Source: Uranotaenia lowii
Lineage: Eukaryota; Arthropoda; Insecta; Diptera; Culicidae
Length of the DNA stretch: 64,000 nt
Direction: 5' to 3'
NCBI RefSeq assembly: GCF_029784155.1
Contig: NC_073691.1
Span: forward strand, 90,850,722-90,914,721
Every line of letters begins with the position of its first letter. The first letter of the stretch is position 1. Positions 12,183 through 23,604 of the stretch are shown here, piece after piece. Both the position numbers and the translations under genes were made by a program. The notes beneath the pieces were generated by a model that saw only the letters and a list, made by a program, of their open reading frames with translations, ran no database searches and was not told the origin of the DNA.

Positions 12183-13981
12183 GGGTAAATGTACCCGACC
12201 TTGGCACCTAAGGCATGGTTTACCCTTTTTTTGGACATTCCTACCTTCCTGCTGAGTGCACCATATAACATCCTTTGAAGAATTTACTTGTTAACTTGCT
12301 TAGAGTTCGACAAAAATATGTTTTCTCTATGGAACTTTCATAAATGTGAGTAAAATGCATGCAAAGTACTCACTGCGGTGCTCCAATTACTTGGCCGCCG
12401 TACCAATTGTTTGCCGTTTCGATGATCCGATTCTTGGCCACCAGCAAAGTGCAATAGATCTTTACCAACAATGCTCAATTGACAGTTAACAGAATCGTTG
12501 GCTATTCTGAATATAAGGCCACTGACAGAATGACGTTAGCTGAGCGTAAAGTTCTATGCGACGATGTAACACCGGGCGCCTCTCATACAACAAAAAGGCT
12601 TTTGAAAACATTGATGAAATTTGATTGAAAGGGAAGCACAAAATAAGCTTTCTCTTCAAAAAGTCGGAAGTCCAGAAATTCCGCAATGCGATTGCGACAC
12701 ATAGGGTTATTTTCACTACCTAACAACTGTCTTCATATTGTGGAGTTTGGCTTCATAAAGTAAAAAATTGAAAAATTCCTTGAATGGTATTTTAAAACTT
12801 TGCCCTTTTGAATTTGTTCGCTGAGATTATGAGCTTTTAGCAAGAGCCATTGTGCAGTGGTTTGACACGCCAAATAGATGTTAGAATGTAAACCTTGCTA
12901 AAACTTTTTTTTAATTCGACTCACATCAAATATTTTAAGGAATAATTGGAAAGCAAACGACATTTTCCTGAACTTCCAACTTCTGTTTCCATGAAAAAAA
13001 TTAGAACAAAAATCCAAAAAATTAAATTTGAGTAAGTATATGGTTCCCAAGCATTAGAAAACGATTCCAAAACTCAATTAATTGTGTATTTTATATACTA
13101 AAGTCATAAATTGCCATCGATCTAACAATTTTTAGATAAGAAAAACATCTTAAGTCTTGTGAGATGCTTAATTTAATTTAGATTTTTCAAATATTTCGAA
13201 CCACTGTGTTCTGTAGGAGACCACGTGGCTTTCGCTCGGCAGACTGCAATGCAAATGCTGTTCGCACGCATACCAATGTACCTTCGATTCATGGTTCCCA
13301 AATAGCGATTTTTGCATTTTCAATGCTCGGATATGACTTTTAGTTAGTCGAATCACTTATGTTCTCCAACTTATTTCGAAGCTTAAGTTGATAGCAACGG
13401 TCTTATCATACAAACCAATTAATATGAAAACATTTGTGTGTAGTTTTAAATGAAGTTTTAGGGAAAACATCAGCCCAAAAATACCTCTTTAATGAACATG
13501 TATTCTTTCCAGCTTCCAACACTGGTGGTGTATTTCGATTGAAGTTGCATGCCAAGAAAAGGAACAAAATTAGTTTTAAATTTTTATTCAAAACCTAAAT
13601 AAATAATCACTCTTAAGTATTTCTAGTATTTTTTGCCGAGTTTAACTGTACGCATGAGTATTTATTGCAAATTTTTCAAATGAATGTCCGCGTTTGAAAT
13701 CGCATGAGAATTTAGCAGTTGCACTAGAAAGGTGAGTTCATCTGATTTTCATACGGTGATTTCCTACATAATTTCCTCGGATGCAGATCGAAAAAAATTA
13801 ACTTCTTTATTAAAGTACAAACAATAAAAAAAATTCGGTATGCACAGATTTGAAACAAATTATTCTCTTCGCAATGAAAATATATTCAAATTTTTTTAAG
13901 GTCAATTTGGACCTGAAAAACATGAAAAGACATGTTGGCATGCCAAGAAAAGGACCATGCCAAAATAGGGCTTACTTACCC
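12183..13981. mobile_element. TA-flanked element, ends TAGGGTAA…, 'CCTATTTTGGCATGG' phrase
   Basis: Left end GGGTAAATGTACCCGACCTT and right end, inverted, GGGTAAGTAAGCCCTATTTT, each preceded by TA (12181-12182 and 13982-13983). The word TGGCATG(CC) with AAGAAAAGGA recurs just inside the right end and near 13550. At 1.8 kb it is longer than most MITEs and may hold nested inserts, but I recognise no protein in it. Confidence 0.65.
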
Positions 13982-14395
13982 TAATATTTGACAAAGGCCT
14001 CAGTGTACGGACAATTTTTTGATGTCGTTTTTGGGACTTTCTATACAAAATGAATTGGATTATTTTTAAAGTTTAATTCATAAACATTTTTAATACTGAT
14101 CTACAAAAAGGACTAGTTTCTGCAGAGAATGATGTTATTGAAGTATTTTTATTGACTGAAAAAGTGCACTTTTTGATTGTTTGGATTTCAAGGTACGTGC
14201 TGTACGGACAATTTGTTGATACAGTGTATGTATCGCTGATACAACTGGTCTTGCCAGTACCCACCCGTCGAGTATGTGGCCGCTACCTCAGCTTAACATT
14301 TATGTGGTTTCCACACTCGCCAATTTGAATTTTTCGCCCCAATGTTTGGGGCCCCAAAATCAAACATATTTATCACTGTGCTGATCGAAGAAATA

Positions 14396-15442
14396 GGGTG
14401 AGTGCTCCTACTTTGGACCTAGAGCCTACTTTAGTCCTAAAATGCCAAAAATTGTAAATAATTCATTTTGCTGGCATAAAATTAAGATATTCCTATGCAC
14501 ACAATGAACTCTTATTCTTCCTGAACCCTACCATACCGTTTTTTGCCATTGAAAGTCTTTCTGAAAAAGTTTTCAACGTTTTTAAAAATGTACCTCTTCA
14601 TCAGTGGTAAATCAGACAGCTCATTTAGTGGGGCGGGTATTGAGAAATTAGAGTGTTTAAGAAAAAGTCACGATTATTTACTGTCCGAGCCAAAGCTTAA
14701 AGGGAAATTACTTTCACTGTGAAGAATATGACCCATACAACCACTTTTTCCAAAAAATCATGGAAATCAATGGAAAACTCGGAAAAATTGCAAAGGGTCC
14801 AAATATAGGAAACATTCGCCTTTGATGTTCCATGTTTAGACCTGACATCACCAAATCTTTGTATCAAAACCAACAAATCAACAATGTTGCAAATTTTTAA
14901 TTGGAGCATAATTCAGAACGAATATTGAATATTTCCAACATTTTTGCCAGATTTACGCAAATAAACTATAAGTAAGTAAACACAATCAAGTTTCAGCTAT
15001 CGTTCTGCTGATAGAGCTGACGGGGAATGAAAGTGTTTGTGATATTCATAACAGAAATTTTAGATTTTTAAATATTAAAAAGCTGTAATACTGTTTTTTG
15101 ATAGTAATTGATTGAAGATTACATAAACAATAAATTTTTTTGTTTATTTTCGAAAAAATGAAACTTTTTATAGAAATTTTAGTTCTCGGTCCAATGAAAG
15201 GAACCGGTCCAGTACCAAAATAGGAACAGTAGGTTCAAAGTTGGAAATTTAAATCATCCATATCTTTGCAAATCTCTCAATAATGGCGTAAACCATGTTG
15301 AAAATTTTCATAGAAACTTGCAGATAAGATCAGTACTTATAAATGAACTTCCTGAAGGATATAAATTTCTCGTCCATTCGTGAGAAAAACATGATTATTT
15401 AAAAACCACCGCTTAATGGGTCCAAAGTAGGGCAACTAACCC
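14396..15442. mobile_element. TA-flanked MITE, 'CTACTTTGGACC' phrase
   Basis: Left end GGGTGAGTGCTCCTACTTTG and right end, inverted, GGGTTAGTTGCCCTACTTTG, both followed by GACC and flanked by TA (14394-14395, 15443-15444). A related phrase (GGTCCAAATATAGG) lies inside near 14807. No coding capacity. It sits inside the hAT fragment that resumes at 15444, so it inserted into that gene. Confidence 0.75.
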
Positions 15443-15443
15443 T

Positions 15444-15714
15444 ATTTATATTTTATTTGTCGCGTTAGTTTTGCCACTTTAACTAACATTTTAATGATCG
15501 CGTTTTCTTTGCCAATAACGTCATAAACAACAAGTTGCAGGATATGGGTAGCGCACCGAACTGCATTCATTTGCTGCGCCAACTCAGCTTTCACATTTTC
15601 TACCCTTTCGTTCACAATATCATCTGGATCATCAGAATCAATACAATCAAAAATTTGAAAACGCAACAGGAACGTTTTTATGAGCTCATTTGTACCTCTG
15701 CGGTTAGTGAGCAA
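15444..15714 (-). pseudogene. hAT transposase fragment
   Basis: The minus-strand frame encodes DCIDSDDPDDIVNERV and then MNAVRCATHILQLVVYDVIG, followed by KMLVKVAKLTRQIKYK. The segment RCATHILQLVV is the hAT motif around the conserved C-x2-H of the insertion domain. The frame stops where the MITE at 14396-15442 begins. Across that insert the reading continues as YFFDQHSDKY from 14393 downward and then decays, so the gene was probably interrupted by the MITE. No 5' part was identified, and the plus-strand Transib remnant begins right beside it. Confidence 0.7.
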
Positions 15715-15729
15715 CGATGGAGGATGTCA

Positions 15730-16871
15730 GAAAACTGTCTTTTAGAACCCCTCTCCTTCCCCACCTAGATTTTGTCGTCCGATAAGATTTAGGCTCGTTT
15801 CAGAAAGCAAATATATCACCAACGAAGAAATAGATTACATTGAGAAACAAACGATAGATCTATCGAAATTTGAAGCCAACTTGTCCTCTGGAGATTCTGT
15901 CAAAATTTGCCACACAATGGTTCCAATCATGGTCGACGGAAAAGTCTGCAATGCAGTGACAGGAACTAATTCCACTTTGCGATGCTATATTTGCGGAAAA
16001 CCATCAAAAGACTTAAGTACAAAAAATTGCTGTAAATCCAGAGACTTTCAAATTTGGGCTATCGATTCTTCACTCCAGGATAAGATTCTTTGAAATAATT
16101 CTACACATTGCCTATAAACTGCCTATTTAAAAATGGCAATTAAGATCCAAAGAGGTGAAAACGATTGTCTTGGAAAATAAGCGCAGAATTCATGGAAAAT
16201 TCAAGGCCGCGACAGGTTTGCTAATCGATATGCCGAGAGCAGGTGCTGGAAACACTAATTACGGCAATATGTCCAGAGTTTTCTTCAAAAATACTGGTTT
16301 GGCTTCAAAAATAACTGGAGTTGATATAAACTTAATAAACCGGTAAGAAAATAAACTGATTTTATAATTAAAGTAACATTATTTTGAACATTCATTTTAG
16401 GTTGAAGATAATACTTGAAGTATTATCGAGTAGTTTCGATATCGATACCAAAAAATTTGCAGCATATGCAAAATAGACAGCTGTACTTTATGTCAATCTG
16501 TACAAATGGCATCCAATGAGTTCTACTTTGCATAAAATTTTGGAGCATGGAGCAGATGTTATCAAATACGCCTTGTTACCAATAGGACAACTATCTGAGG
16601 AAGCTGCTGAGGCACGGAGTAAGCACTTTCGTGATTATAGGTTAAATTTTTCTAGGAAGTTCTCAAGAGAATAGTGCAATCGAGATGTTTTAAATAGACT
16701 TTTGATTATTTCTGATCCATTAATAAGTAGTCGCGAAAACATCCGGCAAAAACTAACAAGCCCTTCTCAACCGCAACTTTGAAACTTCTTGTATCAAACC
16801 AGCCAAACTTAGAAAAATGTGATAAGGTAACGTTAGAGGATTCATCCGAAGATGAAGAGACATCAATTTAA
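15730..16871 (+). pseudogene. Transib-superfamily (RAG1-core-like) transposase with one intron, decayed
   Basis: Reading along the plus strand gives CRPIRFRLVSESKYITNEEI, then CHTMVPIMVDGKVCNAVTG and LRCYICGKPSKDLS. These are followed, after a frameshift near 16040, by FKFGLSILHSRIRFFEIILH, IAYKLPI-stop-KWQ and VKTIVLENKRRIHGKF. After the intron come LHKILEHGADVIKYALLPIG and QLSEEAAEARSKHFRDYR, NRDVLNRLLIISDPLISS and an acidic tail EDSSEDEETSI ending at 16869-16871. Family knowledge: in RAG1 and Transib the second catalytic Asp precedes a C-x2-C, an H-x4-H follows, and the catalytic Glu sits in an SE…E…NK…R context. Here these correspond to the D of MVDGK, CYIC, HKILEH and the second Glu cluster of SEEAAEARSK. 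At least four in-frame stops and two frameshifts make it non-functional. The N-terminal part and first Asp were not recognised. Confidence 0.75.
16343..16400 (+). other. Apparent 58-bp spliceosomal intron in the Transib-like gene
   Basis: The coding sequence NLINR-LKIILE is interrupted by a 58-bp segment beginning GTAAGAAAA and ending TTCATTTTAG. Removing it joins CG and G into an Arg codon (phase 2) and keeps the frame. GT…AG borders, a pyrimidine-rich 3' end and this length fit a small insect intron. Confidence 0.75.
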
Positions 16872-17044
16872 ATGTTTTTTCAAAATATATGTTATATAAG
16901 TTTTCAATAAAAAATATATTAAAAATTAATAAAATCATAAAAAAATAATATAATTATGTAATTAATCTTTGATTAGTCAAAATAAACGATATTCAAGCTT
17001 TTTGTTGACATAAAACATAGCAAAATAGTTTTGGCCAACTTTTT

Positions 17045-17052
17045 CTTCTGTG
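17045..17052 (+). repeat. Possible 3' terminus of the Transib-like element
   Basis: Read on the minus strand from 17052 inward the sequence is CACAGAAGAAAAAGTTGGCC followed by AAAAC. It starts with CAC, as Transib ends do. It also shares the AAAGT…TGGCCAAAA block with the left junction of the insert at 60391. The 5' end was not found, so the assignment is tentative. Confidence 0.35.
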
Positions 17053-17103
17053 TACATCTGTGTGTAACGGTTGAAAAATTTCTACGCGATTTGATCCTTT
17101 CTA

Positions 17104-18406
17104 AAGTCTGCTTCATTTAATATTGGAACACAAACAATTGCGTGTAGTTCAGTCATTTATTAACGAATTCATAATTTGTTTTTCATACAAATGTAGCATT
17201 TTCTTTACTCTTTCATAAAAAAAATTAAAAAAATTATTCGTTGCTGTTTCGGAGAAATTCTCGTACTTTTCCCGTAATACGGCACATTAGGCGGCGCACA
17301 CCCTTTTCGTCCACCGTTTTGGCGATTTGATTCCACCAGTTCTTCATTTGAGTCATGTTCCTAACAAGTTTTCCCTTTGCCTTAATCCTGCGCTTCGTGA
17401 TTGCCCAGTATTTCTCTATCGGCCGGAACTGGGGGCAGTTTGGGGGGTTGAGGTCCTTCGGTATTACGCTGACCCCGTTCGTTGCGTACCATTCCATAAC
17501 CGTTTTGCTGTAATGGCAGCTTGCGAGGTCCGGCCAAAACATTACTGGACGGTCGTGGGTACGAATAAACGGCAGAATCCGTTTCTGTAGGCACTCTTTT
17601 TTGTAGACTTCTGATGTCATTGTCTTGTCAGTGAGAAAGACTTTGGTTTTCTGTCCACAACTGCATATCCCCTGCCAAATCATGTACTTGCGGGCGAATT
17701 TATCCGCAAACACGAACTTAAATTTTGCAGGTACATCCCCCCGAGCCGTCGCCAAATAAAATTTTTGACCTGGGATTTGCCCAAAGTCCGCCTTCACGTA
17801 GGTCTCATCGTCCATCAGAATACATCCGTCGAACTTGGTCAGCTCTTGGTCGTACAGCTTTCGAGCACGGATTCTGGCCACATTGTTCTGCTTCAGCGTC
17901 CGATTTGGCTGTTTGCTGGCTCGGAATGACCTTATTCCTTCCCGGAGACGAATTCGTCGCACCGTACTGTGAGCGGCCTGGAACTTATTGGCCAAATCGC
18001 GGTCTGAAAGATTGGGATTCCTCTTGACGGCCTTGATGACTTTCCCACGCAGTTTCCGGTCGACTGTTCCACTCCGACGCTTCGAATGGGGCTTCCGAGC
18101 CGTCGTCAATGTTTCCTTGTACTGCTTGATAACACGCCATACGGTATTTCTGGGCATTTTAAGCTGTTTTGCTAGCTTCGATGCCGACAACAATGGATTT
18201 TCAAGAAAACTGTGCACAATTTGATCTCTCCGTTCGGCTTCCATGGCGGTTGTTTACAAAATGCTATCGTTTGGTGTTATGACATATATACATGGTGAAA
18301 GGTAATGAATTTCCCGACACGTGGGTGAAAAAAGTTTCCAAATCCGTCCACTAGGAGCGCCACAATGAGCAAAAGAATTTGTTCCAATATTAAATGAAGC
18401 AGACTT
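17104..18406 (-). mobile_element. ITmD37E (Tc1/mariner superfamily) element, apparently complete
   Basis: The terminal inverted repeats at 17104-17130 and 18380-18406 are identical over 27 bp (starting AAGTCTGCTTCATTTAATAT). Both are flanked by TA (17102-17103 and 18407-18408), the target of this superfamily. The element is 1,303 bp, the usual size for an autonomous member, and carries one uninterrupted transposase gene on the minus strand. Perfect ends with an open gene point to a recent insertion. Confidence 0.92.
17234..18244 (-). CDS. DD37E transposase, full length and uninterrupted
   Basis: This 336-residue transposase would bind the element's inverted ends and cut and paste it into TA sites in the nucleus. 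The sequence shows two N-terminal helix-turn-helix segments (about residues 8-46, with ASKLAKQLKMPRNTVWRVIK, and 62-110, with NPNLSDRDLANKF). A basic stretch, RKPHSKRRSG, lies between them. The catalytic triad is D146 in MDDETY, D239 in WPDLASCHYS and E277 in RPIEKYW. The last two are separated by 37 residues, which defines the DD37E group known chiefly from mosquitoes. A short tail ends in EFLRNSNE. The start ATG at 18242-18244 lies about 135 bp inside the right terminal repeat, and no earlier in-frame start gives a better N-terminus. The length is normal for the family, and all motifs, including the C-x-C pair (CSCGQK), are kept. No stop or frameshift is present, so the protein is plausibly active, though this is inference. 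Confidence 0.93.
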   Translation of the reverse strand: MEAERRDQIVHSFLENPLLSASKLAKQLKMPRNTVWRVIKQYKETLTTARKPHSKRRSGTVDRKLRGKVIKAVKRNPNLSDRDLANKFQAAHSTVRRIRLREGIRSFRASKQPNRTLKQNNVARIRARKLYDQELTKFDGCILMDDETYVKADFGQIPGQKFYLATARGDVPAKFKFVFADKFARKYMIWQGICSCGQKTKVFLTDKTMTSEVYKKECLQKRILPFIRTHDRPVMFWPDLASCHYSKTVMEWYATNGVSVIPKDLNPPNCPQFRPIEKYWAITKRRIKAKGKLVRNMTQMKNWWNQIAKTVDEKGVRRLMCRITGKVREFLRNSNE

Positions 18407-18408
18407 TA

Positions 18409-20250
18409 AAATGCTATTTCTTTATCGTATTCACATAAGTATGTAGCTTTTATGTGAATAAGCCAGATTTCGTTATAGGTTACATATGTGGGGAAGTATT
18501 TTTCAAGCTTCAAATAATAAGACCGCTTTTTCACTGGAAGACTGGCACTCTAAAACTTTGTGAGGCACGAGACTTTCTCTTACCGCAAATGAATTAAACG
18601 CTAGGATCGATTTGAAATATGAAGCTGGCAAACAACAATGCATTTTCCCAATACCTGGTCGAGCAGCTACTCAAACTTTCTTCTGCTGTGTGGAGTTGAT
18701 ATGTCTTCAAAAGCAGTTTTCGGTTTCCGGTAAACCGAATATCGTTCGCTCTTCAAACATTTTGTGGAAATTCTTCCGCACCGAGAGCACAACATCAAGG
18801 ACAAAGCAGATGCCATCTTCGGTTGGGTTTATCTTTCTGCGGAAACCATCAACGAACGAACGAGAGCTACAGCCGAACGTGTATATGTGTACGTACATAC
18901 ATTTTTGTTATGTATAATGTATACTTACCGGTTAAACCTATAAGCAAGAAACTTGTGCTTCGTCAACCGAATCCTACTGAACATTCAGTTGAAGATCTCA
19001 AGTTCCACAGGATTCTGAGAGGCGCAGAACAAGGGGAAGGATGGTAGGTGAGTAAATAAATCAGCAAATCTCTTTGATCAAAATTTCAAATTTATTGCTC
19101 CAGCAGCAACGAAAGTATCCGCGACGAGCGCAAATTTCTTCGCCTGTCCCTCGATATGAATGGCTGTGGAGGGTGTCACGAAACTGGGCGAAAGTTGGTA
19201 AAAGGTGTACCTTTTTCTCGGAGTTGCTTTGCTCGAGTGATATCTTTTGTAGGAAAGTTTTGAAAATCGTCGTAACAGTCGCAGCACTACATAGCTGCGG
19301 GTTTCCCCCGTTCAGTACTTTGTAGCTAGGTATCTACTACTATTTTGTCGCGCCCAGGTCGGGGAGTAAACTAGTTTGCATATTCAAATTTCATGAAAAA
19401 CAGTTCGAAACGACAAATGATTGTTCATAATTTCGAGCTCAAACTCTAGGGAACTTTCCATTTCGAAAAATGGAAATGTTATTTGAAAAAAAAAACTTTC
19501 AGTTCAGAACCAATTTTCTAACAGCCTCGTTGGGTAAATGTACAATTCGTGCTGAAAAACCTTGTATATGCAACTTGTTTTATAAATAACTTTTATGCAA
19601 TTCAGTAAAAAAACAGTATCGAAAAGTAATTCTTTTCAGCACTAAATTCAGTGTCGAAAAGACATTCCACGACCTACTTTATCGTATAACTTGACGATTC
19701 GTGCTGAATAAATCCACTTTTTGAACCTTGATGTATAAATACCTTGGTTTTATTTGTGTTTGATTTTATCATTGTATTCCCTTCTGATGGTTGGTATCTA
19801 ATCATTTGATTCGAATACTTTTGAATGAATACTGAGGAATATTTGTTAAAATACTCTTTAAGTGGAATTCATGGGAAAATGTCTTCTTAAATAGTGAAAA
19901 AATGTTTGTGATACTGATAGTCTTATTTTGCACGTTCCGTCAGTACTTAGTTTCGGTGCTTGCGATACCATCAACATTTCTGAATAAATACCGTAGGATT
20001 TCCATTACAAATCAAAGAGATCAAGCTCTAAAAAGCCGAAAAGTACACCTAAGCTGCTACTTCTTATTACCACTTCTTCTTGGACGCTTGGAAGAAGTGA
20101 TGCCAACTCGCCAGTCATAACTATAATAGTTGTCTGTCGGAACCTTAGTGCGTTGACAGAAAACTTGCACCACAGACAAAAGCGCACGAAATCCAGTCCC
20201 GACTGAAGAGTTATAGCTGGCTGAGTACAAGAAATTGCACTGAATGGCCA
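18409..20250. other. Stretch without recognised features
   Basis: No motif-bearing open frame was found. There is a short palindromic segment near 18430-18460 (TTCACATAAG…CTTTTATGTGAA) and repeats of GATTCGTGCTGAA-like words around 19540-19720 that could be the wreck of a short element. Confidence 0.4.
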
Positions 20251-20453
20251 GATGAATTTTTAAGTTAGCGGCTAAGTGACTTTTTTCGTCTGCTTTTGTA
20301 AACTTTAACATGGGTGGTAAGGAAATCTGTGGAATCTGCAAACGAGAAAACCCTTCGGCTCGTGGAGACAACAAAAATCCAAGAATAAGATCGACAAGAC
20401 GGTATTCTGATTATGTTGTGAAAGATGCTCTCTGTGGTTCCACAACAACTGTA

Positions 20454-21515
20454 CACAGCAAAAAAAAATGTAACGCTGACCGATGTAATTTATGAGGATG
20501 TAGGTCAACTAACGTATTTTTCACGATTTTCGTAAAAATATTACATCCAAACGATGTACACGATATGAATATGTCGTGCTGTGTAATATCACAACCGGCT
20601 ATGAAGTTTTACATCGAGTAGTCAATGTTTATAGCAATTGACATTTGAAGAAAATCTCGCATCAAGAAGTTTGAAAAAGAATGCGGAGCTCCGGAGAATC
20701 TGTTTGGCCAGTAAGTTCTATCAAAATTAATTAAAAAGCTAAGCAAACTTATTGCTGCTTGTTTATTTCTCTTATTTTGCCTTTTCAGGTTATTTTACAG
20801 AAGGATATTAGCGATACGGAAATGTTTTGGAGGTTCCTTACGCGTTTTATCTATACATTTTTGGTATGCAAAATGGACCGGCTGTATTATCCAAGTGGAA
20901 AATCGTAAGGAGAGGAACCTGTATCGAATTTCAAATTATGAGGCATCGATACAAATAGTTCAATGGCCGGTATCTGTTTCGGAAATAAATCTATTTCAAC
21001 GCATCGGTAGAATAGCAAGAGGATTTGCGTCCGGATTACTCAAAAAGTGAAGTTAATGTGATACGGTTATCGTATAGATGACGACTCTTATGGTTAGACT
21101 AAGGTTCTTATCTCCGGCTGAAGTGAAGTCAAATGTGTTGAACAGACCTAAGAAAATTGTTTAAACATGGATTTCATCAGAAATAAATCTGTAATCTTCA
21201 CTATCAATAAAGTCTTTATTTTCATTCCGGGCTACATTATTAATTCAAGCTTCGCTTAGAATAAAATGTGAATTGTGAGAGAATAGAATAGATAGAAAGT
21301 TCTCATGCAAACATTAAAAATAATGACTCTAAACAACATCAGAAGCTTTATATACATAGAGCACACATTCAATGCTTGAGTTTGTCGACTGCGATACATT
21401 TATTTCGTGTAATTTATTTCATCTTTTGACGGTACATCAAAATGATGTAATATTAGGTATCATTTGCTTATGTGCACGTTTTAGACGTAATATCGCAACA
21501 CTTTTTTTTGCTGTG
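20454..21515. mobile_element. TA-flanked MITE with CACAGCAAAAAAA ends
   Basis: Left end CACAGCAAAAAAAAATG and right end, inverted, CACAGCAAAAAAAAGTG. The TA at 20452-20453 and 21516-21517 is the target: removing the element and one TA restores AACAACTGTATGAATTC, which reads through the PHD finger of the surrounding LINE (HNNC-MNSSE). The 1,062-bp interior has no recognised gene but contains repeated ATGTAATAT / ATATTACAT words. Confidence 0.85.
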
Positions 21516-22305
21516 TATGAATTCGAGCGAAATTTTACTGCCTTATCTCCAACTATTTTTCTACTTCTGCGAAAAATGTTCCCTCAAAGGAACTCACATA
21601 ACGAAAACTGAAAATCCAACACCTACACCGAATGAAAACAATTACGAATTTTGGAACTATCTAAAAACATCGGAAGCATTGAAGTACACCTGAATAAACT
21701 GAAATCATCCATTGGTGAAAACAAGAAGCACACGAACCATCGCAAATATCAGCTCAAGGAACTGGACGGAACGGAAAAAAAAATTGCAGCCACAAATTTG
21801 TTGATGGAAGATGTCGAACAGAAACTAGAAATAATCCAGTCTAGTGCTCACCTTGCTAGTAAATGAACAGCTGTCGTCTTGCTCTCAACAAGATACCTTT
21901 TGAGAAAGGAGAAAATGTCAAATCCATAAAAGAAAACTTCCTCGAGTTTCTCGAAATGTTTAGCAAATGTCACAGCCTGCTATAGAGCACCGTCAAAAGC
22001 CTCCAAATGGACAGATCGCTCACTAACACCATCTTCAATCTAATTGGAACAAAGAATAAGGTCTTACAGCTCAATTTCGGACTACTGGACCCTTGGACAA
22101 TCGCTTCACGCTGAACGAAGTCCTCTCGATGACCACCTTCCGAATCCTCAACATGGCAATAAGGCTAAAACATCGTAACCTTATTCAATCAGTCTCCGTT
22201 AAGAACGACGCAGTATCAGTTCTGTTTCCCGGCCATCAGCGATACGTTTTCGTTATATTAGAAACCGAAATGAAAGCTACTGCTCCCATCGTCCGTTCCT
22301 GAATA

Positions 22306-23604
22306 AAGGGTGATACGGTCAAAATTTGGTCAATATCAACTTGACGTATTTCTTTCAATTTTGCATTTAAAAAACCTGAACACCCCTCATTTTGAAGGTG
22401 AGTGTGTGTAGAACGTTGCTCCTATTCTGATTTTGAAATTCACTCTTCAGTTGTCAAAATGCCGTCCAAGGAAGAAGAGCAGCGTATCAAAATTTTGCTC
22501 GCGCATCGCGAAAATCCGAGCTACTAGCACGCAAAGCTGGCAAAATCGTTAAATGTTGCCAAATCAACCGTTACAAATGTAATTAAAGTGTTTGGGGAAC
22601 GTTTGTCGACAGCCACGAAGTCTGGATCGGGAGGAAATCGAAAACCGGAGGCCGCTGAGACGACAAAGAGAGTTGCCGGTAGTTTCAAGCGAAACCCTAA
22701 CCTTTCTCTCCAAGATGCCGCAAATAAGTTGGGTGTATCGTCTACAACCGTGCATCGAGCCAAAACCCGAGCCGGACTATCGACTTACAAGAAGGTAGTG
22801 ACTCCAAATCACGATGATAAACAAAATACGACGGCCAAAGCGCGATCCCGGAGGCTGTACACGACGATGCTGACGAAGTTTGACGGCGTGGCAATGGACG
22901 ACGAAAACCACTTCAAAGCCGACTACAAGCAGCTTCCGGGACAGGAGTTTTATACGGAAAAAGGAAGGGGAAAGGTAGCAGATATTTTCAAGCACATGAA
23001 ACTGTCAAAGTTCGCGAAGAAATATCTGGTTTGACAAGCCATCTGTACCTGTGGCTTGAAAAGCAGCATTTTCATAGCTTCCGGGACTGTCAACCAAGAA
23101 ATTTACGTGAAAGAGTGTTTGAATAAACGTCTGCTGGCTTTCCTGAAGAAACACGGTTGTTCCGTACTGTTTTAGCCGGATTTGGCATCTTGCCATTACG
23201 GTAAAAAGACCATGGAGTGGTACGCCGCCAACAACGTGCAGGTGGTTCCCAAGGACAAGAACCATCCCAACACGCCAGAGCTCCGCCCAATTGAGAATTA
23301 CTGGACTATTGTCAAGCGGAACCTAAAGAAGACCAAAAAAACTGCTAAGGACGAGCAGCAGTTCAAGGCCAACTGGGTTTCTGTGGCGAAGAAGGTGGAC
23401 AAGATGGCTGTACAAAATCTGATGGCAGGGGTTAAGCGTAAGGCCGGTTATTCGGATTTGGAAAAGCGGAAGCCTAACTGAATATTTTTCCTAAATTTTA
23501 TACTAATTAAACTTGAAAAAGAAATTTAATTTGATTTTTTAAATAAACGATTTCACCGATGTATAAGCGTTTTCCCTTGACCAAATTTTGACCGTATCAC
23601 CCTT
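22306..23604 (+). mobile_element. Second DD37E element (different family), inserted in the LINE
   Basis: The terminal repeats at 22306-22333 and 23577-23604 are identical over 28 bp (starting AAGGGTGATACGGTCAAAAT), with TA on both sides (22304-22305, 23605-23606). Length 1,299 bp. The ends differ completely from the 17104-18406 element, so this is a separate family. It lies between the fused ORF1/endonuclease halves of the host LINE. Confidence 0.92.
22459..23481 (+). pseudogene. DD37E transposase with three nonsense mutations
   Basis: From ATG at 22459 to the stop at 23481 the frame never shifts, giving a 340-residue transposase interrupted only by TAG at 22525-22527, TGA at 23032-23034 and TAG at 23173-23175. 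The last two stand where relatives have Trp (LVWQAIC and WPDLASC), so both are single-base Trp-to-stop changes. Visible parts are the helix-turn-helix HAKLAKSLNVAKSTVTNVIK, a second one with NPNLSLQDAANKLGVSSTTV, the first Asp in MDDENHF, the second in PDLASCHYG and the Glu in RPIENYW. The last two are separated by 37 residues. All catalytic residues are kept, so inactivation is recent and by point mutation only. It might still be mobilised by a working copy elsewhere, since the ends are perfect. Confidence 0.92.

Noticed and set aside
17327..18224. Plus-strand frames opposite the DD37E transposase
   Set aside because: Antisense shadows of a gene with complete catalytic motifs on the minus strand.
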